Below are positions 52,715-60,880 of a DNA stretch of 64,000 bases, piece by piece. The stretch covers positions 2,480,001-2,544,000 of the forward strand of contig NZ_RPDH01000002.1 of assembly GCF_003813775.1 (NCBI RefSeq), written 5' to 3'. Position numbers and translations under genes: made by a program. The DNA comes from Chitinophaga lutea. Its GTDB lineage: Bacteria; Bacteroidota; Bacteroidia; Chitinophagales; Chitinophagaceae. Positions within the stretch are counted from its first letter, which is position 1, and every line of letters begins with the position of its first letter. The notes below the pieces were generated by a model. It made no database searches. It was given only the letters and a program-made list of their open reading frames with translations, and was not told the origin of the DNA.

Positions 52715-53074
52715 ATGAAAATGAAAAAGGTTTGGAAAATACTGTGCATCGTAGTGATGGTACCCGCTTTTATCGCGCTGGTGGGTTTTGTGACCATGTC
52801 CCTGTGGAACTGGCTGGTACCCTCACTGTTCGCAGGCCCCCTCATCACATTCTGGCAGGCCCTCGGGTTGCTGGTGCTTTCAAGGATACTGATCGGTTTC
52901 CCGAAAGGCGGCGGCGAACGCGGCTGGTCCCGCAAAAAACGGATGTGGAAAGAAAAGATGCAAGCCAAAATGGAACACCTGTCCCCGGAAGAAAAAGAAA
53001 AAATGAAAGACGCCTTCAGCCGCTGCATGTCGGGCCCCTGGGGCCGCAAGGCGCAGAAGGACGAACAGGAATAG
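52715..53074 (+). CDS. Small membrane protein encoded behind the ECF sigma factor
   Basis: The 119-residue protein (ATG 52715; a second ATG at 52721) has two hydrophobic segments, about residues 7-30 and 36-60, then a basic, Lys/Met-rich cytoplasmic-type tail (RKKRMWKEKMQAKMEHLSPEEKEKMKDAF). It lies 4 nt after the sigma factor stop, so coupling is likely. The position suggests a role in controlling the sigma factor, but no known anti-sigma motif is visible. Function unknown. Confidence 0.75.
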   Translation: MKMKKVWKILCIVVMVPAFIALVGFVTMSLWNWLVPSLFAGPLITFWQALGLLVLSRILIGFPKGGGERGWSRKKRMWKEKMQAKMEHLSPEEKEKMKDAFSRCMSGPWGRKAQKDEQE

Positions 53075-53106
53075 AGGAATAACGCTCACATTTTTAACCT
53101 GACTGT

Positions 53107-53346
53107 ATGCAACCCTCCTTCAACACCAGTGCTGTTATGATCGGTATCTTCAAAACCAATATCAGCACCTACCGCGAGCGGAAGCTCATTATTGACGCAA
53201 TTTGTAATAACTTTGAGGTGACGTCCTGCCATGTTGATATTGAAGATTGTGATAAAGTGTTACGCATCGTAGACCTGAAAGTAGATGAACGCTCCATTAT
53301 CAGCTTCGTCAAACAACAGGGCTTCCACTGCGAAGTACTGGAATGA
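53107..53346 (+). CDS. Small HMA-like ferredoxin-fold protein lacking the CxxC motif
   Basis: The 79-residue protein (an alternative start is MIGIFKTNI at 53137) has the beta-alpha-beta-beta-alpha-beta length and pattern of heavy-metal-associated domains: IGIFKTNI, a helix ERKLIIDAICNNF, VTSCHVDIEDCDKVLRIV, then SIISFVKQQGFHCEVLE. The loop that would hold CxxC reads NISTYRE, so metal binding of the usual type is not expected. It is 32 nt after the small membrane protein gene and 27 nt before the DinB-like gene, probably one operon with the sigma factor. Confidence 0.7.
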   Translation: MQPSFNTSAVMIGIFKTNISTYRERKLIIDAICNNFEVTSCHVDIEDCDKVLRIVDLKVDERSIISFVKQQGFHCEVLE

Positions 53347-53373
53347 TTTTTAACGGAGATTAACCATGACCAT

Positions 53374-53934
53374 ATGAACAAGCAAGCTATAAAGACCCTG
53401 TTGGAGACCAGTTTCACGGAATTTTCCGCTTTTACGGATACTTTATCCGATCACCGGTTTGTTGTTTCGCCCGAAGGAAAATGGTCGGCGGGGCAGCAGA
53501 TGGACCATCTCATCCGCAGCGCCAAACCCGTCAATACCGCCCTGGGCATGCCCAAACTGTTTCTCCGCTTTTTCGGCCGCTCTGTGGGTCGCTCCCGGAG
53601 TTACGACCAAATCCGCGATACTTACCGCGCCGTGCTGACGAAAGGCGGTGTGGCCACCCGGCCCTATATTCCGCCGGTAACGGAAGCGGAAGAAAGAGTG
53701 CCGCTGGCGCAGCAGTTCCTGCTGCAGAAAGACAAGATGGTCGTTTTACTGGATAAGTGGACGGAGGAAGAACTGGACAGGTACCAGGTGCCTCATCCCC
53801 TGCTGGGCAAACTGACCGTGCGCGAAGTGCTGTATTTTACGGCCTATCACAACCGCCACCACCTCGTTACGCTGCAGCAGCGCGAAGAACTGAATCAACC
53901 GTGGGCCAGCCAGCTGGAACGGACGATATTCTAA
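53374..53934 (+). CDS. DinB-superfamily protein
   Basis: The 186-residue protein fits the DinB/YfiT-like four-helix bundle. Candidate metal ligands are the His in WSAGQQMDHLIRS near residue 45 and the two His of YHNRHH near residue 167. Family members bind a divalent metal and some are thiol-dependent S-transferases (bacillithiol or mycothiol). It is the last gene of the sigma-factor operon, ahead of a strong terminator. Confidence 0.85.
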   Translation: MNKQAIKTLLETSFTEFSAFTDTLSDHRFVVSPEGKWSAGQQMDHLIRSAKPVNTALGMPKLFLRFFGRSVGRSRSYDQIRDTYRAVLTKGGVATRPYIPPVTEAEERVPLAQQFLLQKDKMVVLLDKWTEEELDRYQVPHPLLGKLTVREVLYFTAYHNRHHLVTLQQREELNQPWASQLERTIF

Positions 53935-53955
53935 ATTGCATAACTTCCTGAGGAG

Positions 53956-53982
53956 CGGGCGCCGGTGGCGCCCGTTTTTTTT
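53956..53982 (+). terminator. Terminator of the sigma-factor operon
   Basis: CGGGCGCC (53956-53963) pairs with GGCGCCCG (53967-53974) around a 3-nt loop, followed by eight T. Confidence 0.95.
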
Positions 53983-54082
53983 GCCATTAAATTCGTAACT
54001 TCCATTACTTCTATAACCCCAGGGCTGCGGCAAGCCACCCCAAAAACGAACCGTCTTCCGCCGCCCCACAATTGTTGATTCC

Positions 54083-54607
54083 ATGAAAAATAAACGGCAA
54101 TTAATGTGCGTCGTTCTGCTGTTGCTGTATGCACCCGTCCGCAGCCTGGCGCAAAGCGAATTTGCGAAGGGATGGATTTTCCCGCTCGAGTTAGGACAGG
54201 GCGCGGTCACCGCCTTCAACCAGTCGCCCGACCTCTATCTCGCCACCCTGGCGTTTTCCCCGCAGATAACGGTAGTGCCGGGCAAATTGCGTGTAGGCCT
54301 CACCGGGGGCGGCGCGTTTTACGCCAAACGTATTTACGGCTTCGGCGGCGGCAGGGCCTCCCTGATGATCTGGGGCGGCCCCAAAGTGCTGGAAAGCTCC
54401 GTATTCAACGTGCAGCTGGTGGGCGAATACCTGTTCGGCACCAAAGACCAGCGGCTGGCGGGCGGCGGCCTGGCTGCCGAAATAGGCACCCTCGCCACGG
54501 TGGCCGTCAAAACCCACCGCGACTATGCGTTGAACAGCTGGTGGTTCCAGGCGAGCCTGGGCCTGCACCTATTCCGGAAAAAAGTGGCGCCGCCGCCATC
54601 GTTGTAA
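54083..54607 (+). CDS. Exported outer-membrane-like protein of unknown family
   Basis: The 174-residue protein has a signal peptide (residues about 1-23, ending SLAQ) and Gly-rich alternating strands (LRVGLTGGGAFYAKRIYGFGGGRASLMIWGG) ending with a hydrophobic strand LHLFRKK. This looks like a small beta-barrel, but I recognise no family. It is 17 nt before the patatin gene, so they are likely cotranscribed. The same DNA also encodes an upstream extension of the patatin frame, which I reject as a shadow. Confidence 0.7.
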   Translation: MKNKRQLMCVVLLLLYAPVRSLAQSEFAKGWIFPLELGQGAVTAFNQSPDLYLATLAFSPQITVVPGKLRVGLTGGGAFYAKRIYGFGGGRASLMIWGGPKVLESSVFNVQLVGEYLFGTKDQRLAGGGLAAEIGTLATVAVKTHRDYALNSWWFQASLGLHLFRKKVAPPPSL

Positions 54608-54624
54608 ACCTTAAACCCATCCAC

Positions 54625-55629
54625 ATGCCCACAACTGCCTTGGTCATCAGCGGCGGCGGCTCCAAAGGGGCCTTTGCCGTAGGCGTGCTCAAATACATGG
54701 CCGCCACCCCGAAAATCAAATTCGATACGCTCTGCGGCACCAGCACCGGCTCGCTCATCGTGCCGCTGGCCGCTTTAGGGGAAATCAACCTGCTCGAAAA
54801 ACTGTACACCACGCATAAAACCAGCGATATCATCACCACCGGCAACGTCATCGGCCGGTTTGCGGGAAAAGACACCTACTCCCTGTTCGACGCGCAGCCA
54901 CTGAGCATCCTCATCAAAAACACGTACACGGAAGACATGTACCAGGCGCTGCTGCAAAGCCGGAAAGCGCTGTACCTCACCACCGTGTGCCTGCAAACGG
55001 GGCGCATCACCTATTTCACGAACAGCGACCAGCCCATGACGTCCTCCGATTACGATGTGATCCGCGTGCAGAACAGCAGCACGTTCCGCCGCGCCATGTT
55101 CGCCTCCTCATGCCAGCCCGTGTTCATGCCGCCTTACAGGGTGATCGAGCAGGAACGCTGGCAGTACGTCGACGGCGGCCTGCGGGAATACGCGCCCATT
55201 GAACTGGCCATCGATACAGGCGCCACGGAAGTATACGCCATCCTGCTGTCGCCGGAAACGCCGGCAGTCGACGATCATGAATTCAAAAGCCCGTTCGAGA
55301 TATTGCAGCAGACGATGGACTGGTTCACGATGGACGTAGCCGTCAACGATCTGAAGATGCCGAAGTTCATCAACCGCAGCCTCGATTACCTGAAAGCGGT
55401 CAAAGCCAAAATGAAGGAAGCCGGCCTCAAACCCAAAGAGATCGACGCTTTTTTCGACATCCCGTTCGACAATCCGTTCATGGGCAAAAAGGATTTAAAG
55501 CTGCACATCATCCGGCCCGAAAAGCCCCTGAACGGCGGCCCCGGCGGCCTCACCTTCGACCCCGCAGAAATGAAAAAAATGGTGGCCTACGGTGAAGAAA
55601 CGGCCCGGAAATATTTTGAAGGGCTGTAA
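54625..55629 (+). CDS. Patatin-like phospholipase
   Basis: I use the ATG at 54625 (MPTTALVISGGGSKGAFAVG); the frame is open further upstream but that part overlaps the previous gene. The 334-residue protein has the oxyanion motif GGGSKG at residues 10-15, the nucleophile Ser40 in GTSTG, and the catalytic Asp in DGGLREYAP near residue 182. It has no signal peptide. Patatin enzymes cleave acyl chains from phospholipids; bacterial members serve in lipid turnover, and some are toxins. The cytoplasmic location here favours housekeeping use. Confidence 0.9.
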   Translation: MPTTALVISGGGSKGAFAVGVLKYMAATPKIKFDTLCGTSTGSLIVPLAALGEINLLEKLYTTHKTSDIITTGNVIGRFAGKDTYSLFDAQPLSILIKNTYTEDMYQALLQSRKALYLTTVCLQTGRITYFTNSDQPMTSSDYDVIRVQNSSTFRRAMFASSCQPVFMPPYRVIEQERWQYVDGGLREYAPIELAIDTGATEVYAILLSPETPAVDDHEFKSPFEILQQTMDWFTMDVAVNDLKMPKFINRSLDYLKAVKAKMKEAGLKPKEIDAFFDIPFDNPFMGKKDLKLHIIRPEKPLNGGPGGLTFDPAEMKKMVAYGEETARKYFEGL

Positions 55630-55630
55630 C

Positions 55631-55669
55631 GGCAGAGGGCCGTATCATTCCCTGATACAGCCCTCTGTC
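55631..55669. terminator. Hairpin between convergent patatin and M1 peptidase genes
   Basis: Arms 55632-55646 and 55654-55669 pair over about 15 bp with one or two mismatches (core AGAGGGCnGTATC). The core matches the terminator at 12641-12677. It lacks a good T-tract, so termination strength is uncertain. Confidence 0.6.
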
Positions 55670-55687
55670 GTATAGTGCGTTGTATGT

Positions 55688-57565
55688 TTATCGCGCTACC
55701 GCTTTGTTATTCGACCGGTCAATATCCGCCAGCCGCAGGCTGGGATCTATTTCCAGGCTTTTCAGCTGCCCGATGGGCACATCGAGCATCAACGTGTAGG
55801 TGGGATGCGTCCAGCGCCAGCCGTCGTGCACGATGTATTGCTGCGCGGGGTTTTCGTTGGGTTTGCTACCGAACATCAGCGTGAGCGGAATGTTGTGCAT
55901 TTCCTTCCTGCCATCGGCCAGCTCCACGGCCAGGTCTACGGGCATGGGGAACTGTCCTTCGCGGCGAAGGCGCACCGCGGTTTTGCCGTTCACTTCATAC
56001 ACGCTGTCGAGCGCATAATCGATGTGTTTGGTGGAGTTCATCATGTATTGCAGGTACCAGTCGAGCTGCAGGCCGCTTTCTTTTTCCATCACCCGGATAA
56101 AGTCCTTTGCGTTGGGATGTTTAAAACGCCAGTCTTTGTAATACCGCAGCAGCCCCGCATCGCGGTTGGCCGCACCGATCACGTAGCCCAGCTGTTCGAG
56201 GAACACGGCGCCTTTGGAATAGGCGTTGATGCTGTAGCCGTAATTGGTGTTGAAATGATCGGAATGGGTGCTCATCGGCTCTTCGAAGCCGCTTCTGATC
56301 AGCGCGAAATAAGAGCGGTAATTGCCTGCCTGGTGCCATTTTCCTTTCAGTGAATCAACGGTATTGCCGATGGTATTGTCTTCCGCGAAAGTCGTGAAAC
56401 CCTCATCCATCCATGGGTACAGGCTTTCGTTGGTGGCCAGCATACCCTGGTACCAGCTGTGCATCCATTCGTGGATGGCTACGCCGTACAGTCCGTCCAT
56501 TTTCCCGTTGCCCATGATCAGCGTGGCCATGGGATATTCCATGCCGCCGTCGCCGCCCTGGATAAAGGAATACTGTTTATACGGATAAGGCCCGTAGTGT
56601 TTCTTGATATAGGCGTAGGCGGTGGGGATCATCTCCGCCAGCTGCGGCCAGGTGGCGCGGGTGGTGTCGTTCTCGCGGTAAAAAAAGTGCGCGGTAAAAT
56701 CGTCCACCTGTTTGGTGATGTGTTTGTATTCCGGATCGGCCGCCCACACAAAATCGTGCACGTTGGGCGCTGAAAACCGCCAGGTGAGCGTGTTCCCGGC
56801 CGGGCGGGTTACTTTGCTGCCTTTGGTTTCATAGCCGTATCCGATCTGCTGCGGGTTTTGCAGGTAGCCGGTAGCGGCGATCACATATTTTTTATCGATG
56901 GTGATGTTCACGTCGAAGTCGCCCCAGATGCCGTAAAACTCACGCGCGATATAGGGCGTGGGATGCCAGCCTTCGTAATCGTATTCGCACATTTTGGGGT
57001 ACCACTGCGCCATCGAAAAGTCGATGCCTTCCTTATTGTGCCGGCCGCTGCGGCGGATCTGCACGGGTACCTGGGCTTCGAATTCCATATCGAACACCGC
57101 TTTGCTTTTGGGCAGTATCGGCTGGTCGAGGTCCACCACCAGGATGGTTTCTTCGGTGCGGTACGTCTGCTGGCGGCCGTCGCGCTTCAGCGATTTTATT
57201 TTCTGATAACCGGTTTCGTCGGGTTTGAGTTTTGAAATGCGATCCGTCACGCGGGCATCCCAGTCGTGTTTGTTATTCCCTTTGGCGTCTTTGCTGGAAA
57301 CGATTTTCCCGAGCTCCTGGCTGCGCACGTCCATCATGCTGCCCGGCTGAAATGCGTTCCAGTACAGGTGGTAAAATACGCGGTAAAGGGTATCGGGCGA
57401 GTTGTTGGTGTACTCCAGCTGCTGTTTGCCGGTGAAGCGGTTGGTTTGCACATCCATCTGAATGTCCATGGTATACTTCACACGTTGCTGCCATCTGTCG
57501 GTCTGTGCCAGGGCCCCGGTTGTTCCCAGCATCAGGAAGATGACCGGGAATAATGATCTTCTCAT
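55688..57565 (-). CDS. M1-family metallopeptidase, exported
   Basis: The 625-residue protein has a signal peptide (about 1-21, ending ALAQ), an N-terminal beta-domain, and a gluzincin domain with GGMEYP (the GAMEN-type substrate motif) and HEWMHSW near residue 365 followed by the ligand Glu in WMDEGFTTFAEDN. A C-terminal beta-rich domain follows. It is a periplasmic or surface aminopeptidase-like enzyme of the group common in Bacteroidota. Monocistronic; a one-mismatch -7 element (TATTTTCG) precedes it. Confidence 0.92.
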   Translation of the reverse strand: MRRSLFPVIFLMLGTTGALAQTDRWQQRVKYTMDIQMDVQTNRFTGKQQLEYTNNSPDTLYRVFYHLYWNAFQPGSMMDVRSQELGKIVSSKDAKGNNKHDWDARVTDRISKLKPDETGYQKIKSLKRDGRQQTYRTEETILVVDLDQPILPKSKAVFDMEFEAQVPVQIRRSGRHNKEGIDFSMAQWYPKMCEYDYEGWHPTPYIAREFYGIWGDFDVNITIDKKYVIAATGYLQNPQQIGYGYETKGSKVTRPAGNTLTWRFSAPNVHDFVWAADPEYKHITKQVDDFTAHFFYRENDTTRATWPQLAEMIPTAYAYIKKHYGPYPYKQYSFIQGGDGGMEYPMATLIMGNGKMDGLYGVAIHEWMHSWYQGMLATNESLYPWMDEGFTTFAEDNTIGNTVDSLKGKWHQAGNYRSYFALIRSGFEEPMSTHSDHFNTNYGYSINAYSKGAVFLEQLGYVIGAANRDAGLLRYYKDWRFKHPNAKDFIRVMEKESGLQLDWYLQYMMNSTKHIDYALDSVYEVNGKTAVRLRREGQFPMPVDLAVELADGRKEMHNIPLTLMFGSKPNENPAQQYIVHDGWRWTHPTYTLMLDVPIGQLKSLEIDPSLRLADIDRSNNKAVAR

Positions 57566-57651
57566 ACTCAGATTGTTGGTATAAGGCGCGAAAATAATGA
57601 ATTTAAACGGAGGGTATCCCTGATTTGGGATGTGCGGTGGTACGAATAAAG

Positions 57652-57704
57652 GCCTGCCGGCGCCCCGATTGTTCTCATGTCCATTGCTGTTCAGGCCGGC
57701 AGGC
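57652..57704 (-). terminator. Probable terminator behind the GH46-like gene
   Basis: GCCTGCCGGC (57652-57661) and GCCGGCAGGC (57695-57704) form a perfect 10-bp stem with a 33-nt loop. On the minus strand CTTTATT follows; on the plus strand GGGTTTTT follows, so it may work both ways. Confidence 0.6.
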
Positions 57705-57739
57705 GGGTTTTTCCCTCTGCATACCAGGCGTATAGCCGG

Positions 57740-58414
57740 TTATGCGATGGTGATGCCCTGCGTGGTGACGGGGGCAGACAGGTCCCAGTTATCTTTCTGG
57801 GCCTGTGTTAAAAATGTTTTGGTGCGGTATACGGTAGGATGCAATATTTTCCGGGGATGATTGGCCAGCCAGTGCTGACGGGCTTTCGTATAGGCCAGTA
57901 TCCAGCTTTTTTCGTCGCCGCCCCGCAACGGTGTGCGTTCCGGGAACCGGGAACGGAGAAAGGGCGGAATGGAGCCGGAGTGGATATAACTGTCGTAAAT
58001 GACGAGCAGGCTCAGCGGCAGCTCGAATTTTTCCGCTTCGAAGAAGTGCAGCGCCGGCTGGAAGTAGAGGATCTCGAATGTTTCGTCCTGCGCCTGGCGC
58101 ATCAGCGGGTCCTGGCGCGCACTGTCTTTCAGCAGTTTGATGAAGTTCCTGTCGTTGACGAGCGATGTGCGCCCCACACGGTCCATGTACGGCGCAAAAT
58201 CTGCTGCGAAGCTGCCGCCGAGGTCGATGTAGCGCTGCAGCAGATTGCGGAGGTTGCCCTGCTCGGTGGTCTGGCTGCGGCCATACGTGATCTGGCGGCT
58301 GCCGCCTCTTCCGTCCGGCAGTATTACGACCGCATCGTACCGGCCGTCTGCGCTGCCTGTTTCGAAAACATTGACGATACGCAGGATTTTTCGTTTGATT
58401 TCACTGGTAATCAT
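57740..58414 (-). CDS. GH46 chitosanase-like protein without signal peptide
   Basis: From ATG 58414 (MITSEIKRKILRIVNVFETG) the protein has 224 residues; an in-frame ATG at 58447 would overlap the upstream gene. It follows the glycoside hydrolase 46 pattern: Glu18 in NVFETG and Asp34 in LPDGRGG stand at the spacing of the catalytic Glu/Asp pair (Glu22 and Asp40 in the Streptomyces N174 enzyme). QITYGRSQTTE, DPLMRQAQDETFEILYFQPA and VIYDSYIHSG are further family segments. GH46 enzymes cut chitosan. No signal peptide is present, so export would need lysis or a contractile apparatus. It is 20 nt downstream of a tape-measure-like gene. Confidence 0.8.
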   Translation of the reverse strand: MITSEIKRKILRIVNVFETGSADGRYDAVVILPDGRGGSRQITYGRSQTTEQGNLRNLLQRYIDLGGSFAADFAPYMDRVGRTSLVNDRNFIKLLKDSARQDPLMRQAQDETFEILYFQPALHFFEAEKFELPLSLLVIYDSYIHSGSIPPFLRSRFPERTPLRGGDEKSWILAYTKARQHWLANHPRKILHPTVYRTKTFLTQAQKDNWDLSAPVTTQGITIA

Positions 58415-58434
58415 AAGTAAACATTTTGGGGATT

Positions 58435-59568
58435 TTATGGTGTCCATTGCACGGTAAGCAATTGTCGCATCCAGGGCAGCCTCACAGGATCCGAACCGGG
58501 CGGATTCCCCGCCGTTTGCCGGTTTATCTGTAAACGCCAGGCATCATGGCTGTATTGCAGGCGGCCCTCCCGTTGCAGCCAGCCGCTGCGTAATCCGTCG
58601 CGGTGCATGCCGTATAATGCCGCCGCTTCATCGAGTGAAGTGAGGGCGCATTGTTTTTCCGCCGCGGTGAGCTGCACATCTTTTTCCACGGGAGCGTCCA
58701 GCGGCAGGCCGCATAGCAGTTTGTGCAGCGCCATATTATATTCCGGCGTCTGTTCGGCGCCGCCGGCCATAAACTCCAGCAGGTGCAGGGCCCTGGCATG
58801 AAAGTCCCGCTGCAAGGCGGCAGCCGGTTCCAGCCAGTTCAGCCTGCCAAACAGCGACGGCAGTTGGTGTTGCAGCAGTACGAGGCCCGCCTGTTTCACC
58901 TGGAGTGGCTCATCGATGTCGAGGTTGGGAGATGATGCGGGAGGGGTGATTATTTTGCGGGGCACGGGCGCCGGAAAGCCCTGCAGTACTTCAGGAAAGG
59001 AGATGCCGTCGAGCAATTTACTGCTGGAGATGGTGATGTCGGCCTGCATCCAGTTGCGCCACTTTTCGCGGATACGGTCTTTCAGCCGCAACGGCCCGCC
59101 GCCTGCCATGAGGGCGCCGAAAAGGGCGTCCCAGTAGATGCAGCGCAGGTGGTTTTGAGCGGTCGCAGCCTGTTCGGAGAACCGCTGCAGCAGGCCGCCT
59201 TCCGCGGCGATGGCCGCTTTTCCCGCGGCATCGCCAAACACGGCGCGCAGTACCGCCTGTTGTGTGGCGGAGGAGCATTGCTGCACCCAGCGCTGGATAT
59301 TCAGCCGGTTGGCCGCCCAGGCTTTCGCCCATTTGTGGCGGCACAGCGCTTCGTGCCGCTGCACTGCGCCGATGATATTTTCTTCGAGGGTAGCGGGCGT
59401 TTCCTGCTGCATCCACCAGGGAATCAAACCATACTGCATAAAAAAGAACCAGGCGTACTGGTAAATTTCATCCACAGAACAAAGACCCCATTGCTGATCC
59501 TGCTCGGTTTCAGGGTACAGCCCGTTTTCATGCTCCTGTTGTGGCGATGCGCTGTTCCAAACTTCCAT
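58435..59568 (-). CDS. Contractile-injection-system tape-measure-like protein (CIS_TMP), short and orphan
   Basis: The 377-residue protein resembles the central and C-terminal parts of the CIS_TMP proteins encoded in Bacteroidota extracellular contractile injection loci: a YGLIPWWM segment near residue 50, then HQLPSLFGRLNWL, ALHLLEFMAGGAEQTPEYNMALHKLLCGLPLD-type sequence near residues 265-300, a helix after AAEKQCALTSLDEAA, GLRSGWLQREGRLQ, and the closing LPWMRQLLTVQW. The N-terminal part of longer relatives is absent. No sheath, tube, baseplate or ATPase gene is nearby. Recognition is from motif memory and should be tested by profile search. Confidence 0.72.
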   Translation of the reverse strand: MEVWNSASPQQEHENGLYPETEQDQQWGLCSVDEIYQYAWFFFMQYGLIPWWMQQETPATLEENIIGAVQRHEALCRHKWAKAWAANRLNIQRWVQQCSSATQQAVLRAVFGDAAGKAAIAAEGGLLQRFSEQAATAQNHLRCIYWDALFGALMAGGGPLRLKDRIREKWRNWMQADITISSSKLLDGISFPEVLQGFPAPVPRKIITPPASSPNLDIDEPLQVKQAGLVLLQHQLPSLFGRLNWLEPAAALQRDFHARALHLLEFMAGGAEQTPEYNMALHKLLCGLPLDAPVEKDVQLTAAEKQCALTSLDEAAALYGMHRDGLRSGWLQREGRLQYSHDAWRLQINRQTAGNPPGSDPVRLPWMRQLLTVQWTP

Positions 59569-59836
59569 AAAGTATTTATTTTGACTGCCTCTCCTGGGTT
59601 GCGGGCAGCAGTTTTAAGAATCCGTGCGTGTACGGCCGGCGGAAATGCCATTCATTGTGCGTCTGTTACCTGCGCTCCAATAGCTGTAAGACACCAGATG
59701 CCTGAGTTTATTTTGGGGTCGCATCTTTTTACGGTATCCTGGGGTTGAATGAAGTAGGCGGTCTTTTGTTCTTCTTTTCCGGGGCTGTACTATTATGTAA
59801 TATTAGTCATAATTCCGAACATGACAAAGCGCCGGG

Positions 59837-60511
59837 TCAGGCGTTTTTCCCTTCCACGATCATTACGATCTCCCCTTTCACGCCTTTTTCCGCAAAATAG
59901 TCGCGTACTTCCTGCAGGGAGCCTCTTTTATTTTCTTCGAACATTTTGGTAAGCTCGCGGGAAACGCAGCAGGGCCTGTCTGCGCCGAAATAGGTGATAA
60001 AGTCTTCCAGTGTTTTGACGAGGCGGTGGGGCGATTCATAAAACACCATGGTGCGGTCTTCTTCGGCCAGGCGGGTTAACAGGGTGTGGCGGCCTTTTTT
60101 GGGGGGCAGAAAACCTTCGAAAGCAAAGCGGTTCATGGGGATGCCGCTGTTGACGAGCGCCGGCACGAAGGCCGTTGCGCCGGGTAAACATTCCACCGGT
60201 ACGCCGGCGCGGATGCATTCGCGCACCAGCAGGAAACCCGGGTCTGAAACACCCGGCGTGCCTGCATCCGTCAGGAGGGCCATCTGTTTGCCAGCCTGCA
60301 GCTGCTGTACCAGGTGCTGCAACACCTTATGCTCGTTGTGCTGATGATAAGGTGTTACAGGCCTCGTAATGCCATAGTGCTTCAGCAGTACACCCGAGGT
60401 ACGGGTATCTTCCGCCAGCACCAGCTCCACCGTTTCCAGCACTTTTACGGCCCTGTAGGTCATATCCGCCAGGTTTCCGATGGGTGAAGGAATGATGAAG
60501 AGTTTGGACAA
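59837..60511 (-). CDS. rsmI: 16S rRNA (cytidine1402-2'-O)-methyltransferase
   Basis: The 224-residue protein is the RsmI/YraL type of the tetrapyrrole-methylase-like fold: IIPSPIGNLADMTYRAV at the N-terminus, AEDTRTSGVLLKHYGI, and the SAM-binding LTDAGTPGVSDPGF. It is shorter than E. coli RsmI, as it lacks the C-terminal RsmI-specific extension, which is common in this phylum. It methylates the ribose of C1402 in the decoding centre. It begins one base after the purS stop, so the two are coupled. Confidence 0.94.
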   Translation of the reverse strand: MSKLFIIPSPIGNLADMTYRAVKVLETVELVLAEDTRTSGVLLKHYGITRPVTPYHQHNEHKVLQHLVQQLQAGKQMALLTDAGTPGVSDPGFLLVRECIRAGVPVECLPGATAFVPALVNSGIPMNRFAFEGFLPPKKGRHTLLTRLAEEDRTMVFYESPHRLVKTLEDFITYFGADRPCCVSRELTKMFEENKRGSLQEVRDYFAEKGVKGEIVMIVEGKNA

Positions 60512-60512
60512 A

Positions 60513-60758
60513 TTATTGGATATTAACTTCGTAAAATTCCATTACCTGGTTGGCCAGCAGTTTCTGGCAGGCATTTTCAGCAATGTGCTGCGCCTCTTCT
60601 TTGGAACCTGCCTCGATCTGCAGGGTAATGTGTTTGCCTACACGTACATCGTGTACATTTCCAAGGCCGAGGTTCTTTAACCCGCCCAATACGGCTTTAC
60701 CCTGGGGATCCAGCAGTTCTTTCAGCGGCATCACGTTGATATGTGCAGTAAATGTCAT
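60513..60758 (-). CDS. purS: Phosphoribosylformylglycinamidine synthase subunit PurS
   Basis: I start at ATG 60758 (MTFTAHINVMPLKELLDPQG), giving 81 residues, the usual PurS length; a longer frame to 60815 crosses the promoter. DPQGKAVLGGLKNLG and VGKHITLQIEA are family-conserved, followed by the alpha/beta tail. PurS is the small structural subunit of the PurLQS complex that makes FGAM in purine synthesis. It is separated here from purL and purQ and coupled to rsmI. Confidence 0.92.
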   Translation of the reverse strand: MTFTAHINVMPLKELLDPQGKAVLGGLKNLGLGNVHDVRVGKHITLQIEAGSKEEAQHIAENACQKLLANQVMEFYEVNIQ

Positions 60759-60778
60759 TTGTCTCGAAAATTTTGACG

Positions 60779-60786
60779 CAAACCTA
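60779..60786 (-). promoter_or_regulatory. -7 promoter element of purS-rsmI
   Basis: TAGGTTTG on the minus strand is an exact TAnnTTTG match, 20 nt before the purS ATG. Confidence 0.6.
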
Positions 60787-60880
60787 AGGAATAAATCAGG
60801 AATTACGAAATGCACCGCATCCGTAGATTCCTTTGAAATACAATACAGTAATGAATATCACCCTATTTGGATGCCTTATT

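Noticed and set aside
54106..54624. N-terminal extension of the patatin frame
   Set aside because: The extension overlaps the preceding signal-peptide protein in another frame, is Arg/Pro-rich and lacks patatin similarity. The ATG at 54625 places the GGGSKG motif correctly.
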